A DNA stretch of 64,000 nt from Variovorax sp. (GTDB lineage: Bacteria > Pseudomonadota > Gammaproteobacteria > Burkholderiales > Burkholderiaceae_C), in the NCBI GenBank assembly GCA_017744935.1, contig JAGIAI010000026.1, positions 55,237 through 119,236 of the forward strand, given 5' to 3'. Both the position numbers and the translations under genes were made by a program. The notes under the pieces are model-generated. The model was given only the letters and a program-made list of their open reading frames with translations. It searched no databases and was not told the origin of the DNA. Position 1 is the stretch's first letter, and every line of letters begins with the position of its first letter. This document shows positions 8,084 through 16,973 of the stretch, piece after piece.

Positions 8084-8158
8084 TGGTGCCCTCGACAGGA
8101 ATCGAACCTGTATCTGAGTCTTAGGAGGACCCCGTTCTATCCATTGAACTACGAGGAC
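8084..8158 (-). tRNA. tRNA-Arg (anticodon CCT)
   Basis: The complement folds into a full cloverleaf. Acceptor GTCCTCG pairs with CGAGGGC, the D arm is GTTC/GAAC, the anticodon stem is GGGTC/GACTC with loop CTCCTAA (anticodon CCT), and the T arm is ACAGG/CCTGT with TTCGATT. The 3' CCA is encoded (8084-8086). It reads arginine AGG. Its 3' end faces the integrase and is the likely attachment site of the island. Confidence 0.95.
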
Positions 8159-8194
8159 GAAGGCCCGCAACTTTACCAGTTCGGTCTTGCGGGT

Positions 8195-11100
8195 TCAGTC
8201 GAACTGCAATGTGTAGATCAGGTCGATGCCGCTGGGCTGGCCGGCTTGCGCGCGGAGCGTGAGGTTGCGGGTGAGGTCGTAGAACACGAACAGCGTGCCG
8301 AGCGTGCCCGCGAGGCTGCGTTCGTAGGTGATGTAGAAGTCGCGCGCGATGCGTTTACCGACGGTGACGGACGAGTCTTTCACTTCGCCGCCATTGCTCG
8401 GTCCGCGGAAGCCGATCTCGTCGAGCCCGAAGCGGCTCGCCAGTCCGCCGCCCGAGCCGCCGCTGCCAAGGCCGCCGAGCAGGGCCAGTGCGGCCTGCTG
8501 GAGCACCGCCGATTCGCTGCCGCTGGTGGCGGAGGCGCGTCCCAGGACCAGCCACGACAGCGTTTCCTGGTCGGACAGCTGGGGCTCGGAAAACAGGCGC
8601 ACCCGTGGCGATTGCGCCGTACCGCTGATGGCTACGCCCACACGCTGCTGGATGTTCGGGCGGATGGCGAGGATGTCGAGTTGCGGGTTGTCGATGGGCC
8701 CGTTGAACCGCGCGATGCCGGTTTCGATGGTGAGCTGCTGCCCGTAGGCGCGGTACTGCCCGGCGACGGTGCGCACTTCGCCGGTCACGCGCGGCGGGGC
8801 ATCCAGGGCGGTGCTCTGGATGTTGAGCTTGCCGGTCAGGCGTGTCGTGATGCCGCGGCCCTGGACTGCGAAGTCCTGGCCGAGGTCGAAGGTCACCATC
8901 ACGTCGGGCGGCTTGGCCGTCTGCGGCCTCGTGCCGAGACGTCCGGTGGCTTCGGCGAGGCGTTCGGCTTCTTCCTTTGCCTCTCGATCGCGGACGGCGG
9001 ACCGGATCACGACGTCGCTGCCGAGGCTGGGCGCGGTCTGGTCCGGCAGGATGATGACCGCACGATCGGTGCGCAGATCGCCGCGCACGGTGAACTGGCC
9101 GTCTTCGAGGCGCGCCTGCACATCGCCGGAGAGCGTGAGTTGCCGGTCCGATCGCACCAGGGTCCGCAGCGAGCGCAGTTGCGCCTGCATCGACATGCGG
9201 ATGCCGCTGCCGGCACCGGGGGCCGGCGCGGGGCCCCAGGCCATGTCGCCGCGCACCGTCAATGTGCCGCCGTCCTTTGCGGCTTCGCTCGCGGCGGTGC
9301 TGAGGTTGCCGCTCTGGCCGGGAATGCGGGTCTGGCTTCCGAGGCCGCCCTTGAGGGTGAACTCGCTGATCTCGACATGGTTGCCAGCCAGCGTCGCGCG
9401 CAGACGGCCGTCGCGGAGGTCAAGGCCATCGACCAGCGCGCGGAGCGCCAGCTGATCGGCCCCGAGCGTGCCGTTCCACCGCGGGTCGTTCCGGTTGCCG
9501 GAGAGCGTGGCGTCCGCCTGCAGCGTGCCGGCGATACGCCAGCCCGGTGGCGCCAGCATCGACCAGACCCCGAGGTTGGGCATCTTCGCGGTCACGCGGC
9601 CCGCGAGCGGCGCGTCGGCGGCCCATTGCCAGCCGCCGGGTCGTTGCAGCAGGCGCGTGCTCGCCTCCACACGGATCTGGCCTGCGCGCTCGCTTTCCCA
9701 CGCCAGAAGGCCTCGCACGGTGTCGCCCTCGGCATCGAGCCGCAACTCGGCTTGCCGCAAGCCGGCCGGCGTGCTGACGCCAGGGCCCGCTGCGTCCATG
9801 GTGATCTCGCTGCGCGCGCCGGTGCCGGTGCTGTGGACGCGTGTCACCAGCGCCGCTTCGCCGGCCTGCACGCGTAGGTCGCCGCTCTGTCGATTGATGC
9901 GCACATGGCCGCGCAGCGTGTCCGCGGCGTCGATGTCCCATTCGCCGTTGAACATGAGGTCACCGCTGAAGCCGATGCGCTCGAGCGTGTCGGTTTCTCC
10001 GAACGCTTCGGCCCAGGCCATGGGGAGGCCTTGGAACTGGCCCTTGGACTGGAGTCGCGTCGAGCGAGTCGTGCCCGAGCCGCTCTGGCTGAACCGCAGC
10101 GGCTGCCAGTCGATCTTGAGCGTCCCCGGGACGGGGCCGGTGACCTCCGCGCCGGCGCCCGATGCCTCGATCTCGAGGCGCGGCGACTGGCCGTTGACCG
10201 AGCGGATGGTGGCGTTGAAGGCGCGATTCAACGCGAGCGTCCAAGGACCGGGCCGCGTGCTGTCCTTGTATTGCACGCTGAAGGTGGCCAGCGCCGCGCG
10301 CCATTGGTTTGCGCGGTCGATGCCGCCGCTGCCACGCGCGTCGAGCGTGATCTTGCGCGTGCCGGTGGTGGCCTCGCCCTTGAGCGCCAGCGTGGATTGC
10401 GCGAGGCTGCCCGCCAGATCGGCCCGGACGTTGGCGAAAGCGATGGGGGTGGCCTCGCCGGTCTCGGACGGTGCAAGCGTGAGTTCCAGCTTGGGCACGG
10501 TCAGCGTGGCGTCGATCGTCGGTTCGGTGGTTCCGCGCGGAGCCGGCTCGGTGGCGGTCTGAAGGCGCCGTTGCACCGCCTGCCAGCCGCCTTTCCAGCC
10601 CGCTTCGAGTCGCGCATTGCCCTGCATTCGCGCCCCGGCGAAGAGGTTTTCCATTTCCGGCAGGCTTTCGATCCATCGCTGCAGCGCGGCGGCGTCGTCG
10701 ATCTGCGTGCGCACCTGCCCGTTGCCGCTGGCCGGTGCGATGCGGCCCTGTACCTGCAGGTTGCCGCCGGGCACCACGAGCCTGAGATTGCCGCTGCCAC
10801 CTCGTTCGGCCACCTGGACCTGCAACTTGCCGTCGAGGGTCGCGTGCCGGGCCTCGATGCGCAGCGTTCGCAGGTCGAGCACCTGGTTCTGCCACTGGCC
10901 CTGCGCGATCGCCCGTTCGAGAAGCACGCCCTGCACGCCGGCGCCGCCTTCGGCGCGCAGCGCAACGTCGAAGCGGATCGTGTCACCGGCCTGATCGGCC
11001 TTGAGGGTTCCGCCCAGCGGCGCACCGGTCAGGCCGGAGTGGAGTTGTCCGAGTTGCACACCATGCACCGTGGCGCGGGCCAGCCAGGGTTCTGGTGCGG

Positions 11101-12232
11101 GGCTCCAGCTTCCCGCTGCCTCGATAGTGCCGCCGCCGAGATGCACCGTGGCCTCGGGCACGGTCCAGGTCGTCCCGTCGAACCCGGCTTGCGCTTCGAC
11201 CTGCTCGATAGGCAGCTTGCCCGCGTCCCAGGGGCCGGCGATGGAGTTGCTGATGTCGGCGGCGACTTTCCAGCCCGCGGCAGCGTCCGGACCGGCCTCG
11301 ACGTGGCCGCTGAGCAGCGTGGCCGGCGCCTCGGGCCATAGCCGGGCGAGGTCCACGTTTTCGAGTTCCGCCTTGGCGTCGACGACCGGCTGCGATTGCC
11401 ACGGCGCGATGTTGGCCTGCAACTGCGCGCGCATCGGCGCTTCGGCGCTTTCGTCGACGGGCTGTAGTTCCGCGGCAACTGCGAGACGGGCGTCTGCGCC
11501 CGACAACGTGCCGGTCACGCTGGCATTGGCCAGCACGTCGAGCGGGTTCTCCTTCGTAAGCGAAGCACGTATCCGGCCGTTCAGCTTCGCATCGATCGCC
11601 ATCGGCGCGGGGCCCTGCAGGTCGACGTGCGCGCCGTAGTGGCCTTCGGCCACGTCCACACCGTTGATCTCGAGAACATGGTGGTGCTCGCTCGTGTACC
11701 GGTAGCTCCCGGCGAGTTGGGTGGCCTGCAACGCCGGAGGGCCGACCCAGCGTAGGTCGTCGATCGAGAAGGGCAGTTCGATCTGCACCGGCAGCACGAT
11801 CTGCTCGAGTGGCTCGACCGGCTTTTCTTCGGGCTCGCCGCGCCGCTCGACCACGACCTGTCCCGCGTGGACTTCGCCCAGTTGCACCCGGCGCCGCAGC
11901 AGCGGCGCGAGCTGCCAGCCGATGCGCGCGTCGCTCACTTCGACCGCGAGCGTCGGGCTTTGCCAGCGCAGCCAGCCGATGCGACCGCCCGTGCGCAGCG
12001 ATCCCGAGACGTCCCGGCTTTCCAGCGTCTGGTCCGCCGGCAGGTAGCGCGCGGTGCGCGACAGCGCGAAGGCGAGGGATTCGTCCGTTCCCAGCCACCA
12101 CCACGCACCGGCGAGGACCGCGATGACCAGCGTGACCAGAGCGCTCACGAACCAGCCGAAAACGCGCAGCACCCGGCGCAGGCGCGAGCGCTTCGGCGGT
12201 GTGGGCGTGGCTCGTGGTGCTTCGTCGGCCAT
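8195..12232 (-). CDS. tamB: TamB, translocation and assembly module inner-membrane protein
   Basis: This is 1345 residues from the ATG at 12232, two bases after the tamA stop. One transmembrane anchor near the N terminus (VFGWFVSALVTLVIAVLAGA) precedes a very long periplasmic beta-rich region, and the C-terminal DUF490/TamB domain ends with IDLIYTLQFD, a beta-barrel-like terminal strand with aromatic-x-Phe. TamB bridges the periplasm as a groove-shaped protein and works with TamA in outer-membrane protein insertion and phospholipid transport. The length fits the family. An upstream extension to 12460 overlaps tamA and is rejected. Confidence 0.95.
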   Translation of the reverse strand: MADEAPRATPTPPKRSRLRRVLRVFGWFVSALVTLVIAVLAGAWWWLGTDESLAFALSRTARYLPADQTLESRDVSGSLRTGGRIGWLRWQSPTLAVEVSDARIGWQLAPLLRRRVQLGEVHAGQVVVERRGEPEEKPVEPLEQIVLPVQIELPFSIDDLRWVGPPALQATQLAGSYRYTSEHHHVLEINGVDVAEGHYGAHVDLQGPAPMAIDAKLNGRIRASLTKENPLDVLANASVTGTLSGADARLAVAAELQPVDESAEAPMRAQLQANIAPWQSQPVVDAKAELENVDLARLWPEAPATLLSGHVEAGPDAAAGWKVAADISNSIAGPWDAGKLPIEQVEAQAGFDGTTWTVPEATVHLGGGTIEAAGSWSPAPEPWLARATVHGVQLGQLHSGLTGAPLGGTLKADQAGDTIRFDVALRAEGGAGVQGVLLERAIAQGQWQNQVLDLRTLRIEARHATLDGKLQVQVAERGGSGNLRLVVPGGNLQVQGRIAPASGNGQVRTQIDDAAALQRWIESLPEMENLFAGARMQGNARLEAGWKGGWQAVQRRLQTATEPAPRGTTEPTIDATLTVPKLELTLAPSETGEATPIAFANVRADLAGSLAQSTLALKGEATTGTRKITLDARGSGGIDRANQWRAALATFSVQYKDSTRPGPWTLALNRAFNATIRSVNGQSPRLEIEASGAGAEVTGPVPGTLKIDWQPLRFSQSGSGTTRSTRLQSKGQFQGLPMAWAEAFGETDTLERIGFSGDLMFNGEWDIDAADTLRGHVRINRQSGDLRVQAGEAALVTRVHSTGTGARSEITMDAAGPGVSTPAGLRQAELRLDAEGDTVRGLLAWESERAGQIRVEASTRLLQRPGGWQWAADAPLAGRVTAKMPNLGVWSMLAPPGWRIAGTLQADATLSGNRNDPRWNGTLGADQLALRALVDGLDLRDGRLRATLAGNHVEISEFTLKGGLGSQTRIPGQSGNLSTAASEAAKDGGTLTVRGDMAWGPAPAPGAGSGIRMSMQAQLRSLRTLVRSDRQLTLSGDVQARLEDGQFTVRGDLRTDRAVIILPDQTAPSLGSDVVIRSAVRDREAKEEAERLAEATGRLGTRPQTAKPPDVMVTFDLGQDFAVQGRGITTRLTGKLNIQSTALDAPPRVTGEVRTVAGQYRAYGQQLTIETGIARFNGPIDNPQLDILAIRPNIQQRVGVAISGTAQSPRVRLFSEPQLSDQETLSWLVLGRASATSGSESAVLQQAALALLGGLGSGGSGGGLASRFGLDEIGFRGPSNGGEVKDSSVTVGKRIARDFYITYERSLAGTLGTLFVFYDLTRNLTLRAQAGQPSGIDLIYTLQFD

Positions 12233-12234
12233 GG

Positions 12235-14124
12235 TCAGAAGGTGAAGCCGAAACGGAAATGAAGCCGGAACGCCTTCACGTCGACGCCGTACGCGAGGTC
12301 GATCTGCACCGGTCCAATGGGGCTGCGCCAGCGAGCGCCGACACCGACGCCGACCTTGGCTTCGAGATCGCCGACCTTGTCCGCGACCGAGCCGGCGTCG
12401 ACGAACACTGTGCTTTCCCAGTCGGTGATCTTGCCGTTGTGGACGAAGGGGCGCTGCCACTCGATGCTCGCCACGCCCAGATAGCGGCCGGCGATGACGG
12501 TGCCGCCCGGCCGCACCGTGCCGATGGAGCGGAAGCTATACCCACGCACCGTGGTGTCGCCGCCGGTCAGGAAGGCGAGTGTGCTGGGGATCTGCGCGGC
12601 GTCCTTGGCGACGAGTGCGCCGATCTCCGATCGGAGCTGGATGCGCGCGCCGCGCGATTGCGTGCCGTCGTCGCTGTAGACGGTGCCCGCGGGAACGAAG
12701 CCCACCCAGCGCGCATAGGTGCGCGTGAAGGGCAGGCGTTCGCCGGTCAGCGTATAGCCCGCGGCGAGCTCCAGCGCGATGCCTTGGCCGCGGGTCGGCG
12801 CGTTCGCGTTGTCGAAATAGCGGCCGGTCCAGTTCCAGTTGAGGCTCAACGCCGAGGCCGACGGCGGAGGATTGATGCCGTGGTTCGTCGCGTAGTCGTA
12901 CTGCACGAAGAGGCTTCGGTCGATGTGGTCGCTGGCCTGGCTCTCCCCGCCGCGCAGCCGGCCGCTGTCGACCTTGTAGTCGCCCGAGACCTCGCTCTTG
13001 AGCTGCGCCGCCGTGAAGGTGCGCCAGCCGCTGTCACGCGGCACCGCACTCCATTCGGTCCCGAGCGATTGCGTATCGCGATCGAGATAAAGCCGGGACA
13101 CGGCGCGCCAACCGAGCACCGGCATCTGGTTGTGGATGTGGTCGAGCGAAAGCCGCGGTCCGCTGTCGGTGGTGTAGCCCACGCCGGCGACCACCTTCTG
13201 CAGCGGTGCCTCCTGCACCTGCGCGATGACGGGCGCGTTGAGCGGGTCGTCGTGCGTGGTGTCGAGCGTGAGGAAGACCGAATTGAAATAGCCGCTGCTT
13301 GCGAGCCGCTGCTGGGCATCGAGCAGTTGCTGCTGGTCGTAGTCGGACCCGGTTGGAACGCGCGCGATGCGGCGCATCGCATCCGGGTCGTAGCGCTGGT
13401 AGCCGCGCACCACCAGCGGGCCGAAGCGGTAGGCCGGCCCGGAATCGTAGGTCGCGCTCAGGCGGGCCTCGCTCTTGTCGGCATCGACCTCGGCACGGCT
13501 CGTGACGATGGTGCCCGTGGGGTAGCGCCTGGCGGTAAGGCTGCGCAGTGCGGTCGACTTGGCGTTGTCCCAGCCCTGCTGGCTGAAGGGCTGACCTACC
13601 CGCAGCGGCCAGTCGGTCCGGATCGCGTCGCGCCTCGCTTCCGATTCGGTCGTCTGCGCGATGGGGCCGGTGAAGTCGATCTGTACGTCGCTCACATGCG
13701 TGATCTCTCCGGGCACGACCGTGATCCTGACTTCGCGGGGCGCCTTGCCGTCGGGCGTTTCGCGTAACTCGAGCGTGAGCGTGGGCGTGAAGTAGCCCAT
13801 GGTGTTGAGCAGCTCGCGCGCGTTGGCTTCGGCCGCGACCATCAGTCGCGATAGCTCGACTGCCCCGAGGTCGTTGAGCTTGCGGTAGCGCTGGATCTCC
13901 AGGTTGCGCGTGAGGAAGTCCTGCACCGGACCGGGCGCCTCGACGTCGACGGTGAATGCTTCGCGACTCGAAGTGCTCGATTCGCTCGCCACCGGGCTGT
14001 CGGCGGCATCGCGTTGCTCGGGTTCTTTTTGCGACAGCAGGCTGCATCCCTGCAAAAGAAGGATGGCTGCAAACAACAACGCCGGCATCCAAGCCGGCGT
14101 GAGAGATGGAACAACCCGACGCAC
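12235..14124 (-). CDS. tamA: TamA, Omp85-family outer-membrane assembly factor
   Basis: This is 629 residues starting at GTG 14124. POTRA-type repeats span roughly residues 60-270, followed by a 16-strand barrel domain that contains RGYSFRSIGTVRPGG and ends FRLHFRFGFTF, a typical terminal beta-signal. The N terminus (ALLFAAILLLQGCSLL) has a lipobox-like LLQGC, which suggests a lipid-anchored N terminus. That is unusual for an Omp85 barrel and worth checking. It is directly upstream of tamB (two-base gap), so the pair is one operon. A later in-frame ATG at 14088 would shorten the signal region. Confidence 0.92.
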   Translation of the reverse strand: MRRVVPSLTPAWMPALLFAAILLLQGCSLLSQKEPEQRDAADSPVASESSTSSREAFTVDVEAPGPVQDFLTRNLEIQRYRKLNDLGAVELSRLMVAAEANARELLNTMGYFTPTLTLELRETPDGKAPREVRITVVPGEITHVSDVQIDFTGPIAQTTESEARRDAIRTDWPLRVGQPFSQQGWDNAKSTALRSLTARRYPTGTIVTSRAEVDADKSEARLSATYDSGPAYRFGPLVVRGYQRYDPDAMRRIARVPTGSDYDQQQLLDAQQRLASSGYFNSVFLTLDTTHDDPLNAPVIAQVQEAPLQKVVAGVGYTTDSGPRLSLDHIHNQMPVLGWRAVSRLYLDRDTQSLGTEWSAVPRDSGWRTFTAAQLKSEVSGDYKVDSGRLRGGESQASDHIDRSLFVQYDYATNHGINPPPSASALSLNWNWTGRYFDNANAPTRGQGIALELAAGYTLTGERLPFTRTYARWVGFVPAGTVYSDDGTQSRGARIQLRSEIGALVAKDAAQIPSTLAFLTGGDTTVRGYSFRSIGTVRPGGTVIAGRYLGVASIEWQRPFVHNGKITDWESTVFVDAGSVADKVGDLEAKVGVGVGARWRSPIGPVQIDLAYGVDVKAFRLHFRFGFTF

Positions 14125-14166
14125 CCTGCCGATTCTGACAGCAAGGGGCGCCAGTTCAGGCGTGGT

Positions 14167-15354
14167 TCATTTCGAAAGCAGTCGCATCGCGTCCTCGAGG
14201 CCTCGCAGGGTCAGGGGGAACATGCGGTTCGACATCAGTTGCTGGATCACCGCAATGCTCTGGCGGTATTGCCAGACGCCTTGCGGCTCGGGGTTGATCC
14301 ACGCGAACTTCGGAAAGGCGTGCGTCAGGCGCTGGATCCACTCCGCACCGGCTTCCTCGTTGTTGTATTCGACGCTGCCGCCGGGCTGAAGGATCTCGTA
14401 GGGGCTCATCGTCGCGTCGCCGACGAAGACCAGCTTGTAGTCCTTGTTGTACTTGCGGATGATGTCCCAGGTCGGGAACTTCTCGGAATAGCGCCGGCGG
14501 TTGTTCTTCCACATGAAGTCGTAGACGCAGTTGTGGAAGTAATAGAACTCGAGGTGCTTGAACTCGGTCTTGACGGCCGAGAACAGCTCTTCGACGCGCT
14601 GGATGTGCTCGTCCATCGTGCCGCCGACGTCCATCAGCAGCAGCACCTTCACATTGTTGTGGCGCTCGGGCCGCATCTTGATGTCGAGGTAGCCCGCGTT
14701 GGCGGCGGTCTTGCTGATGGTCTCGTCGAGATCCAGTTCATCCTCGTGGCCTTCGCGCGCGAACTTGCGCAGCTTGCGCAAGGCCATCTTGATGTTGCGC
14801 GTGCCGAGTTCCTGGCTGTCGTCGTAGTCCTTGTAGGCGCGCTGTTCCCACACCTTGACCGCGCTGCGGTTCTTGCCCGCGCCGCCAATGCGCACGCCCT
14901 GCGGGTTGTAGCCGCCGTGGCCGAAGGGTGAAGTGCCGCCGGTGCCGATCCACTTGCTGCCGCCTTCGTGGCGTTCCTTCTGCTCCTCGAAGCGCTTCTT
15001 GAGCGTCTCCATGAGCTCGTCCCAGCCCATCTTCTCGATCTTGGCCTTTTCCTCGGCGGTGAACTCGCGTTCCAGGGTCTTGCGCAGCCAGTCGAGCGGC
15101 ACTTCCTTGGTGAAGTCGGCCAGCATCTCCACGCCCTTGAAGTAGGCGGCGAAGGCGCGATCGAACTTGTCGTAGTGCTTCTCGTCCTTCACCAGCGCGG
15201 TGCGCGAGAGGTAATAGAAGTCGTCGAGGCTGAAAGCGTCATCGGAATTGGGGCCGACGACATCGGCCTGCAGCGCTTCGAGCAGGGTCAGGTATTCCTT
15301 GACCGACACCGGCAGCTTGGCCGAGCGCAGCGTGTAGAAGAAGTCGATCAGCAT
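14167..15354 (-). CDS. VWA domain protein (CoxE-like)
   Basis: This is 395 residues with a strong ribosome-binding site (AGGAGTG) before the ATG at 15354. The N-terminal half is helical and charged. The C-terminal half is a von Willebrand A domain beginning at VKVLLLMDVGGTMDEHIQ. The MIDAS motif reads DVGGT rather than DxSxS, so metal binding may be altered. Such proteins work with MoxR AAA ATPases as chaperones for metal-enzyme or complex maturation. A moxR-type gene lies nearby on the same strand (15978-16820), separated by an acetyltransferase gene. Confidence 0.85.
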   Translation of the reverse strand: MLIDFFYTLRSAKLPVSVKEYLTLLEALQADVVGPNSDDAFSLDDFYYLSRTALVKDEKHYDKFDRAFAAYFKGVEMLADFTKEVPLDWLRKTLEREFTAEEKAKIEKMGWDELMETLKKRFEEQKERHEGGSKWIGTGGTSPFGHGGYNPQGVRIGGAGKNRSAVKVWEQRAYKDYDDSQELGTRNIKMALRKLRKFAREGHEDELDLDETISKTAANAGYLDIKMRPERHNNVKVLLLMDVGGTMDEHIQRVEELFSAVKTEFKHLEFYYFHNCVYDFMWKNNRRRYSEKFPTWDIIRKYNKDYKLVFVGDATMSPYEILQPGGSVEYNNEEAGAEWIQRLTHAFPKFAWINPEPQGVWQYRQSIAVIQQLMSNRMFPLTLRGLEDAMRLLSK

Positions 15355-15360
15355 GGCGAA

Positions 15361-15969
15361 TCACTCCTGTGCAGGAGGCCGGGGCTTGTCCAGCAGGTAA
15401 TTCAGTTGCGCGCGCACCTCGGGCCATTCGCCCGAGCGCAGGCTGTACATCACGGTGTCGCGGATCGTGCCGTCGCGGCGCAGCGCGTGGCCGCGGATCA
15501 CGCCGTCCTTCTTCGCGCCGAGGCGTTCGATGGCGCGCTGCGATGCGTGGTTGAAGTTGTCGGTGCGCCAGCCCACCACATGGCAGGCCAGCGCATCAAA
15601 GGCATGCGTAAGCATCAGCAGCTTGCAGGTGGTGTTGACGTGCGTGCGCTGGCAGCGTTTGGCATACCAGGTGTAGCCGATCTCGACGCGCTTTACCGCC
15701 GGCAGGATGTCGTGATAGCTCGTGCTGCCGAGCACCGTGCCGGTGGCCTCGTCGATCACCGCGAAGGCGAAGCGGTTGCCATCGTCGCGCATCTTCAGCG
15801 CGTTCTCGATGTACATGCGCGTTTCGTGCGGCTCGGGCACCGAGGTCACGCGGATCTTCCACAATTCGCCATCGGCCGCCGCGGCGCGTAGGCCTTCTTC
15901 ATGCGCGAGCGTGAGCGGCACCAGCGCAATGCCGCGCGCCTTGAGCGTGACCGGTTCGACAAAGGCCAT
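15361..15969 (-). CDS. GNAT family N-acetyltransferase (RimJ/RimL type)
   Basis: This 202-residue protein shows the RimJ/RimL pattern: an N-terminal strand VTLKARGIALVPLTLAHEEGL, a middle VEIGYTWYAKRCQRTHVNTTCKLLMLTHAFD (acetyl-CoA binding region, degenerate Q/R-x-x-G/A) and the late block VGWRTDNFNHASQRAIERLGAKKDG. It probably acetylates an amine of a small molecule or protein N terminus; the substrate is unknown. It is packed between the moxR-like and VWA genes (8 and 6 base gaps), so it is co-transcribed with them. Confidence 0.85.
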   Translation of the reverse strand: MAFVEPVTLKARGIALVPLTLAHEEGLRAAAADGELWKIRVTSVPEPHETRMYIENALKMRDDGNRFAFAVIDEATGTVLGSTSYHDILPAVKRVEIGYTWYAKRCQRTHVNTTCKLLMLTHAFDALACHVVGWRTDNFNHASQRAIERLGAKKDGVIRGHALRRDGTIRDTVMYSLRSGEWPEVRAQLNYLLDKPRPPAQE

Positions 15970-15977
15970 TGCGCGCC

Positions 15978-16820
15978 TCAGCGGTTGTGTCGTTGCATGA
16001 ACACGAGTTTTTCGAAGAGCGTCACGTCTTGTTCGTTCTTGAGCAGCGCGCCCACGAGCGGTGGCACGGCGACCTTGTCGTCCTTGCTTTGCAGCGCTTC
16101 GAGCGGAATGTCTTCGGCGACCAGGAGCTTCAGCCAGTCGAGCAGTTCGGACGTGGAAGGCTTCTTCTTCAGGCCAGGCAGGTTGCGCACGTCGTAGAAC
16201 GTCTTCATCGCCGCCGTCAGCAGTTCCTGCTTGAGGTCGGGGAAGTGCACTGCGACGATGCTCTTCATCGTTTCCGCATCCGGGAACTTGATGTAGTGGA
16301 AGAAGCAGCGACGGAGGAACGCGTCCGGCAGTTCCTTTTCGTTGTTGGAGGTGATGAAGACGACCGGCCGGTGCTTGGCACGAACGAGCTCGCGCGTCTC
16401 ATAGCAGTAGAACTCCATGCGATCGAGTTCGCGCAACAGGTCGTTCGGAAATTCGATGTCGGCCTTGTCGATCTCGTCGATCAGCAGCGCCACCGGTTCG
16501 TCCGCCGTGAACGCCTGCCACAGCACGCCCTTGACGATGTAGTTGTGGATGTCCTTCACGCGCTCGTCGCCGAGCTGCGAATCACGCAGGCGGCTCACCG
16601 CGTCATATTCATACAGACCCTGCTGGGCCTTCGTGGTGGACTTGATGTGCCACTGCAGGAGCGGCAGGTTGAGCGACTGCGCCACTTCTTCGGCGAGCAT
16701 CGTCTTGCCGGTGCCCGGCTCGCCCTTGACGAGCAGTGGTCGTTTCAGCGTGATGGCCGCGTTGACCGCGAGCATCAGATCCTGTGTGGCGACGTAGTTG
16801 TCAGAACCCTTGAATTTCAT
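15978..16820 (-). CDS. MoxR-family AAA+ ATPase
   Basis: From the ATG at 16820 this is 280 residues, a normal MoxR length. Walker A is GEPGTGKTML (about residue 36) and Walker B is VALLIDEIDKAD; sensor and arginine-finger regions follow (FITSNNEKELPDAFLRRCFFHYIKFP). MoxR ATPases remodel or mature protein complexes with VWA partners, and the VWA gene is in the same operon. The longer frame to 17798 overlaps the cytochrome gene on the other strand and is rejected. Confidence 0.92.
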   Translation of the reverse strand: MKFKGSDNYVATQDLMLAVNAAITLKRPLLVKGEPGTGKTMLAEEVAQSLNLPLLQWHIKSTTKAQQGLYEYDAVSRLRDSQLGDERVKDIHNYIVKGVLWQAFTADEPVALLIDEIDKADIEFPNDLLRELDRMEFYCYETRELVRAKHRPVVFITSNNEKELPDAFLRRCFFHYIKFPDAETMKSIVAVHFPDLKQELLTAAMKTFYDVRNLPGLKKKPSTSELLDWLKLLVAEDIPLEALQSKDDKVAVPPLVGALLKNEQDVTLFEKLVFMQRHNR

Positions 16821-16875
16821 GGATGGCTTCGAGCGGGATGGTTGGTTGGGGGAACACAACATCGATTCGCGAGAC

Positions 16876-16928
16876 GAGTCTCTCAGGGAGACTCCTGCAT
16901 GGGTTCCTAAAAGGGCGACCCATATAAT
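16876..16928 (+). promoter_or_regulatory. candidate promoter region for cytochrome c4 gene
   Basis: A perfect TATAAT lies at 16923-16928, 46 bases before the cytochrome start; the matching -35 is poor. Just upstream a 7-base inverted repeat GAGTCTC-5-GAGACTC (16876-16894) may be a regulator site. The region lies between the divergent moxR-like and cytochrome genes. Confidence 0.4.
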
Positions 16929-16973
16929 CAAACGTTGATTTGCCCTAAAACTCCACGAGATTGTGCGCGCAAA

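Larger units (their letters stand above)
1..8100. mobile_element. integrative island at tRNA-Arg(CCT), right part
   Basis: A P4-type integrase gene lies 175 bases from the 3' end of a tRNA-Arg gene, in the usual arrangement for islands that integrate into tRNA 3' ends. Everything from the tRNA leftward is accessory: AlpA-like proteins, replication-like genes, DUF proteins and a phage-defence deaminase. Everything to the right (tamB onward) is core. The right attachment site should be the tRNA 3' part (about 8084-8100). I found no second copy of that sequence inside 1-8080, so the left end is probably beyond the window. The exact crossover is not visible. Confidence 0.75.

Noticed and set aside
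7910..8170. N-terminal extension of the integrase through the tRNA gene
   Set aside because: The extension would be translated from tRNA sequence. The ATG at 7909 has a good ribosome-binding site and gives the standard DUF4102 start.
8057..9877. 606-codon rightward open frame opposite tamB
   Set aside because: It is antisense to the well-supported tamB gene, starts inside the tRNA region and shows the Arg/Ala/Gly-rich composition of a high-GC shadow frame.
9905..13767. Long rightward frames opposite tamB and tamA (9905-11341, 12199-13767)
   Set aside because: They are shadows of tamB/tamA with no domain, signal or ribosome-binding site.
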